Source: Thermoflexales bacterium
GTDB lineage: Bacteria > Chloroflexota > Anaerolineae > Fen-1058
Reading direction: 5' to 3'
DNA length: 9,541 bases
NCBI GenBank assembly: GCA_030834835.1
Contig: JAUQXD010001109.1
Coordinates: 1-9,541 of the forward strand
The position numbers were made by a program, and so were the translations under genes. Shown here piece by piece: positions 7,891-9,541 of the stretch (its first letter is position 1; every line of letters starts with the position of its first letter). A model generated the notes under the pieces. It had not been told where the DNA came from. It saw nothing but the letters and a program-made list of their open reading frames with translations, and did not search any database.

Positions 7891-7920
7891 AGTATAGCAC
7901 ACGGTCAATAGCGCTGTAAA
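7891..7920 (-). promoter_or_regulatory. Sigma70-like promoter for the five-gene operon
   Basis: On the minus strand, TTTACA (7915-7920) and TATACT (7891-7896) are separated by 18 bases. Each matches the consensus at five of six positions, and TGC directly before TATACT makes an extended -10. The -35 box begins immediately after the stop codon of the upstream acyltransferase gene. The predicted start of transcription is near 7884, giving a leader of about 90 bases before DUF2277. Confidence 0.72.
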
Positions 7921-9099
7921 CTACACTTCGACGGTCTTTAGCGCCCGGATGGAAGCGGTTCTGAACGGCTTCATCCCGAACAGGAAGCGCAGTACCCCCA
8001 CCCGCTTCACGATCAGTTCGTACAGCGTCACGATGATGGTAAAGGCACTGACACCGACGATGATAAACTTGAGCGGATCGGGGATGGGCAGCGGCAGGAT
8101 GAAATAGTCCATAATCACGATGACGGTCTGGTGCATCACGTAGAAGGGCAGTACCGCTTCGTTCAAGGCGCTCAGGCGCGGCGAAGGCCGATTGAGATGC
8201 TTCATCCCGAAGCCCAGAATCGCCAACAGCCAGCCCCACGCGCACAGCGCGTACACGACCATGAGCACGGCAAAATCCGGCGTGCCGAAGTTCGGATCGC
8301 CATTGCGGATGCCGTAGAGCAGACCGCCCACACCCGCAAGGCCGATCACCAGCGACAGCCCGCGCCAGCGTTTGACGCTGGCTTGCAGACGCTCACTCGC
8401 CACGATCAGATAACCGTACACAAAGAAGAAGAGGTAGATGAACACACTCCACCCGCCGAAGTCTTTCAGTCCAAGGCCGTCGGGATCGAGCGCGATCAGG
8501 AGAAGACCGATCGGGAGGGCGAGCAGATACACGTTCAGGCCTTTGCTCAGGAAATCCGTGAAGCGCGAGACGAAGCGTTGTCCACTCGCGCTGACTTTGA
8601 ACCAGCGGAATAGCGGCAGCAGGATAATCGAGAAGATGAACAGCACCAGCAAATACCATAGATGCAAGCCCATCCACGCGAAGTTGCCGCCCAGGCCATA
8701 GAAGCCCTGAAAATAGTCGGGGATGAAATCGAAGAACGAACCGGTGAAACCGTGCTGCGTCACATGCTCGATATAGACCTGGAGCGCCACATGCGAAAAC
8801 GCGCCCACGACCAGCGGCACCAATAACCGCAGCACTTTGTCTTTGATCAAGACGCCCGGTTTCTTGTCGGCGGTGAAGTACACGCTGACGCCGGACACGA
8901 TGAAGATGATGGGCATCAGCCACAGCACCATGAACTGCGTCCAGATGCTCATGCCCTGCGTGGTGACGGCGTTCTTGATGTGCCAGCCGCCCTGATCAAA
9001 GGCGCGGCCCGTGTGAAAGATGAAGACGGCGGCAATGGCGAGGATGCGCAGCCAGTCGAAATCGTAGCGACGTTGCGACACTGCGGTGGTTGACGTCAT
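7921..9099 (-). CDS. Acyltransferase-3 family integral membrane protein
   Basis: This 392-residue protein has about ten hydrophobic helices (roughly 14-32, 53-72, 88-110, 142-164, 188-205, 216-234, 248-264, 275-297, 310-330, 341-363). It carries the R-x10-H signature of acyltransferase-3 proteins (R18 and H29, within DWLRILAIAAVFIFHTG), with a second late histidine at H323. Family members O-acylate sugars, glucans, lipids or antibiotics on or across the cytoplasmic membrane; the architecture recalls OpgC/MdoC-like members. The substrate cannot be read from this sequence. I chose the ATG at 9097-9099 because GGGAG lies five bases upstream and the helix-1 motif follows directly; a longer open frame to 9177 has a non-membrane, unlike-coding N-terminus. 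It is a single gene, divergent from the nuclease-family gene and followed by its own hairpin, so it is probably not part of the downstream operon. Confidence 0.9.
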   Translation of the reverse strand: MTSTTAVSQRRYDFDWLRILAIAAVFIFHTGRAFDQGGWHIKNAVTTQGMSIWTQFMVLWLMPIIFIVSGVSVYFTADKKPGVLIKDKVLRLLVPLVVGAFSHVALQVYIEHVTQHGFTGSFFDFIPDYFQGFYGLGGNFAWMGLHLWYLLVLFIFSIILLPLFRWFKVSASGQRFVSRFTDFLSKGLNVYLLALPIGLLLIALDPDGLGLKDFGGWSVFIYLFFFVYGYLIVASERLQASVKRWRGLSLVIGLAGVGGLLYGIRNGDPNFGTPDFAVLMVVYALCAWGWLLAILGFGMKHLNRPSPRLSALNEAVLPFYVMHQTVIVIMDYFILPLPIPDPLKFIIVGVSAFTIIVTLYELIVKRVGVLRFLFGMKPFRTASIRALKTVEV

Positions 9100-9104
9100 G
9101 ATTA

Positions 9105-9109
9105 CTCCC
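9105..9109 (-). promoter_or_regulatory. Ribosome binding site deciding the acyltransferase-3 start
   Basis: GGGAG on the minus strand, five bases before the ATG at 9097-9099. This supports the 392-residue form over starts at 9111 or 9177. Confidence 0.72.
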
Positions 9110-9129
9110 ATCGGGCGAAAGATGACGTT

Positions 9130-9160
9130 ATTGTAGCCAACCGTCCGCGCGCCGTCGTCA
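9130..9160 (-). promoter_or_regulatory. Weak candidate promoter for the acyltransferase-3 gene
   Basis: On the minus strand TACAAT (9130-9135) matches the -10 consensus at five of six positions. The best -35-like element, TGACGA (9155-9160), is poor and 19 bases away. The position would give a leader of about 25 bases before the start codon. No better candidate was seen in this gap on that strand. Confidence 0.35.
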
Positions 9161-9216
9161 GCCGCCGGGCCGATCATGGTTCAGACGAAAGTTGGAGGGC
9201 AGGCGCACAGCACCGA

Positions 9217-9245
9217 TTGACTCACACTGAAAACGTGAATATACT
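9217..9245 (+). promoter_or_regulatory. Strong sigma70-like promoter for the endonuclease/phosphatase-family gene
   Basis: TTGACT (9217-9222) and TATACT (9240-9245) are separated by exactly 17 bases; each matches consensus at five of six positions. Transcription would start near 9252 and give a leader of about 95 bases before the ATG at 9347. This is the best promoter match seen in the window. Confidence 0.78.
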
Positions 9246-9287
9246 GACAGCGTCGTTGCGAGCGGCCGCTGCTGCGCTTGAGCCTGT

Positions 9288-9316
9288 GGTGGCGCACCTT
9301 GCCGCGAGGTCGCACC
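9288..9316 (+). other. Leader hairpin upstream of the endonuclease/phosphatase-family gene
   Basis: GGT-g-GCG-c-ACCT (9288-9299) can pair with AGGT-CGC-ACC (9307-9316), giving ten base pairs with two single-base bulges and a seven-base loop. It ends 19 bases before the GGAGG ribosome binding site. It has no T tract, so it is not an obvious terminator. It could be a structural element of the leader, or chance pairing in GC-rich sequence. Confidence 0.4.
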
Positions 9317-9346
9317 CTGAGCAGGTTGATCCGATGGAGGTAAAAC

Positions 9347-9541
9347 ATGCCTGTTTTTCCAAAGCCCGGGTTTGATTTTGAGTACGATGTCCCCGCCGAG
9401 ATCGCGCGCCTGCGTCAGCACAAGCAGAAACGCGCCATACCCAAACGTGAACCGGGCAAGCTGCTGGTCGCCACCTGGAATATTGCCAACTTCGGCGCCC
9501 AACACCGGCGCGACCAGGACCGATCGATCATGGCCGAGATC
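9347..9541 (+). CDS. Endonuclease/exonuclease/phosphatase family protein, N-terminal part (runs off window)
   Basis: The first 65 codons are present and the frame is open to the last base. After a charged N-terminal lead (1-37), the segment LLVATWNIANFG (39-50) matches the first strand of the endonuclease/exonuclease/phosphatase fold, where the Asn of WN (N45) takes part in the metal/phosphate site. Members of this fold hydrolyse phosphodiester or phosphomonoester bonds in nucleic acids, phosphoinositides or other substrates, so the exact substrate is open. The start is supported by GGAGG (9336-9340) six bases upstream and by a good promoter at 9217-9245. There is no signal peptide, which suggests a cytoplasmic enzyme. 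The rest of the catalytic motifs lie beyond the right edge. It is divergent from the acyltransferase-3 gene. Confidence 0.8.
   Translation, partial: MPVFPKPGFDFEYDVPAEIARLRQHKQKRAIPKREPGKLLVATWNIANFGAQHRRDQDRSIMAEI

Noticed and set aside
9100..9177. Longer start for the acyltransferase-3 protein (26 extra residues)
   Set aside because: The ATG at 9097-9099 has GGGAG at proper spacing and begins just before the conserved first helix; the extra residues look non-coding and cover the best -10 candidate.
9158..9505. A 115-codon minus-strand open frame over the right end
   Set aside because: It runs opposite to the EEP-family coding start, which has its own promoter and ribosome binding site, and its sequence has no family resemblance.

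Overview
The window looks like a GC-rich bacterial chromosome segment from a free-living heterotroph. The style of the cytoplasmic multi-GAF/PAS hybrid histidine kinase, a DUF2277 protein and a bacterial wax-ester-synthase-type acyltransferase together suggest Chloroflexota (Anaerolineae/Caldilineae-like). This taxonomic guess is low to moderate confidence, because there is no rRNA or other marker gene here. I saw no tRNA, rRNA, CRISPR array, insertion sequence, integrase or phage gene.

Layout. From about 7920 down to 31, five genes run leftwards on the minus strand as one tightly packed operon: a DUF2277 small protein (7561-7791), a thiolase (6429-7568), a hybrid sensor kinase (2926-6417), an amidohydrolase of the MTA/SAH-deaminase type (1599-2924) and a WS/DGAT O-acyltransferase (31-1572). 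Junctions are an 8-base overlap, then gaps of 11, 1 and 26 bases, so co-transcription and partial translational coupling are likely. A good sigma70-like promoter (7891-7920, minus) sits directly behind the preceding gene. Its predicted start point falls inside a perfect 13-bp hairpin (7859-7889) that looks like the terminator of that gene.

Upstream, also on the minus strand, is an integral-membrane acyltransferase-3 family protein (7921-9099). It is divergent from an endonuclease/exonuclease/phosphatase-family gene on the plus strand (9347 onward) that runs off the right edge. The 247-base gap between these two holds a strong-looking plus-strand promoter (9217-9245), a leader hairpin (9288-9316) and a weak candidate minus-strand promoter.

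How it may fit together (inference). The thiolase cleaves or forms beta-ketoacyl-CoA and the WS/DGAT enzyme uses acyl-CoA to make wax esters or triacylglycerol, so the operon has an acyl-CoA/neutral-lipid theme. A soluble kinase with three GAF and two PAS domains placed between these enzymes could link metabolic or redox state to that pathway, but no partner response regulator is visible here. The least ordinary features are a repeat-linked Cys3His zinc-knuckle-like tail on the WS/DGAT protein, the interleaved terminator and promoter, and a marked local excess of GATC/CGATCG words. I did not find a clear new defence or mobile system; most of the window is ordinary metabolic and signalling genes.
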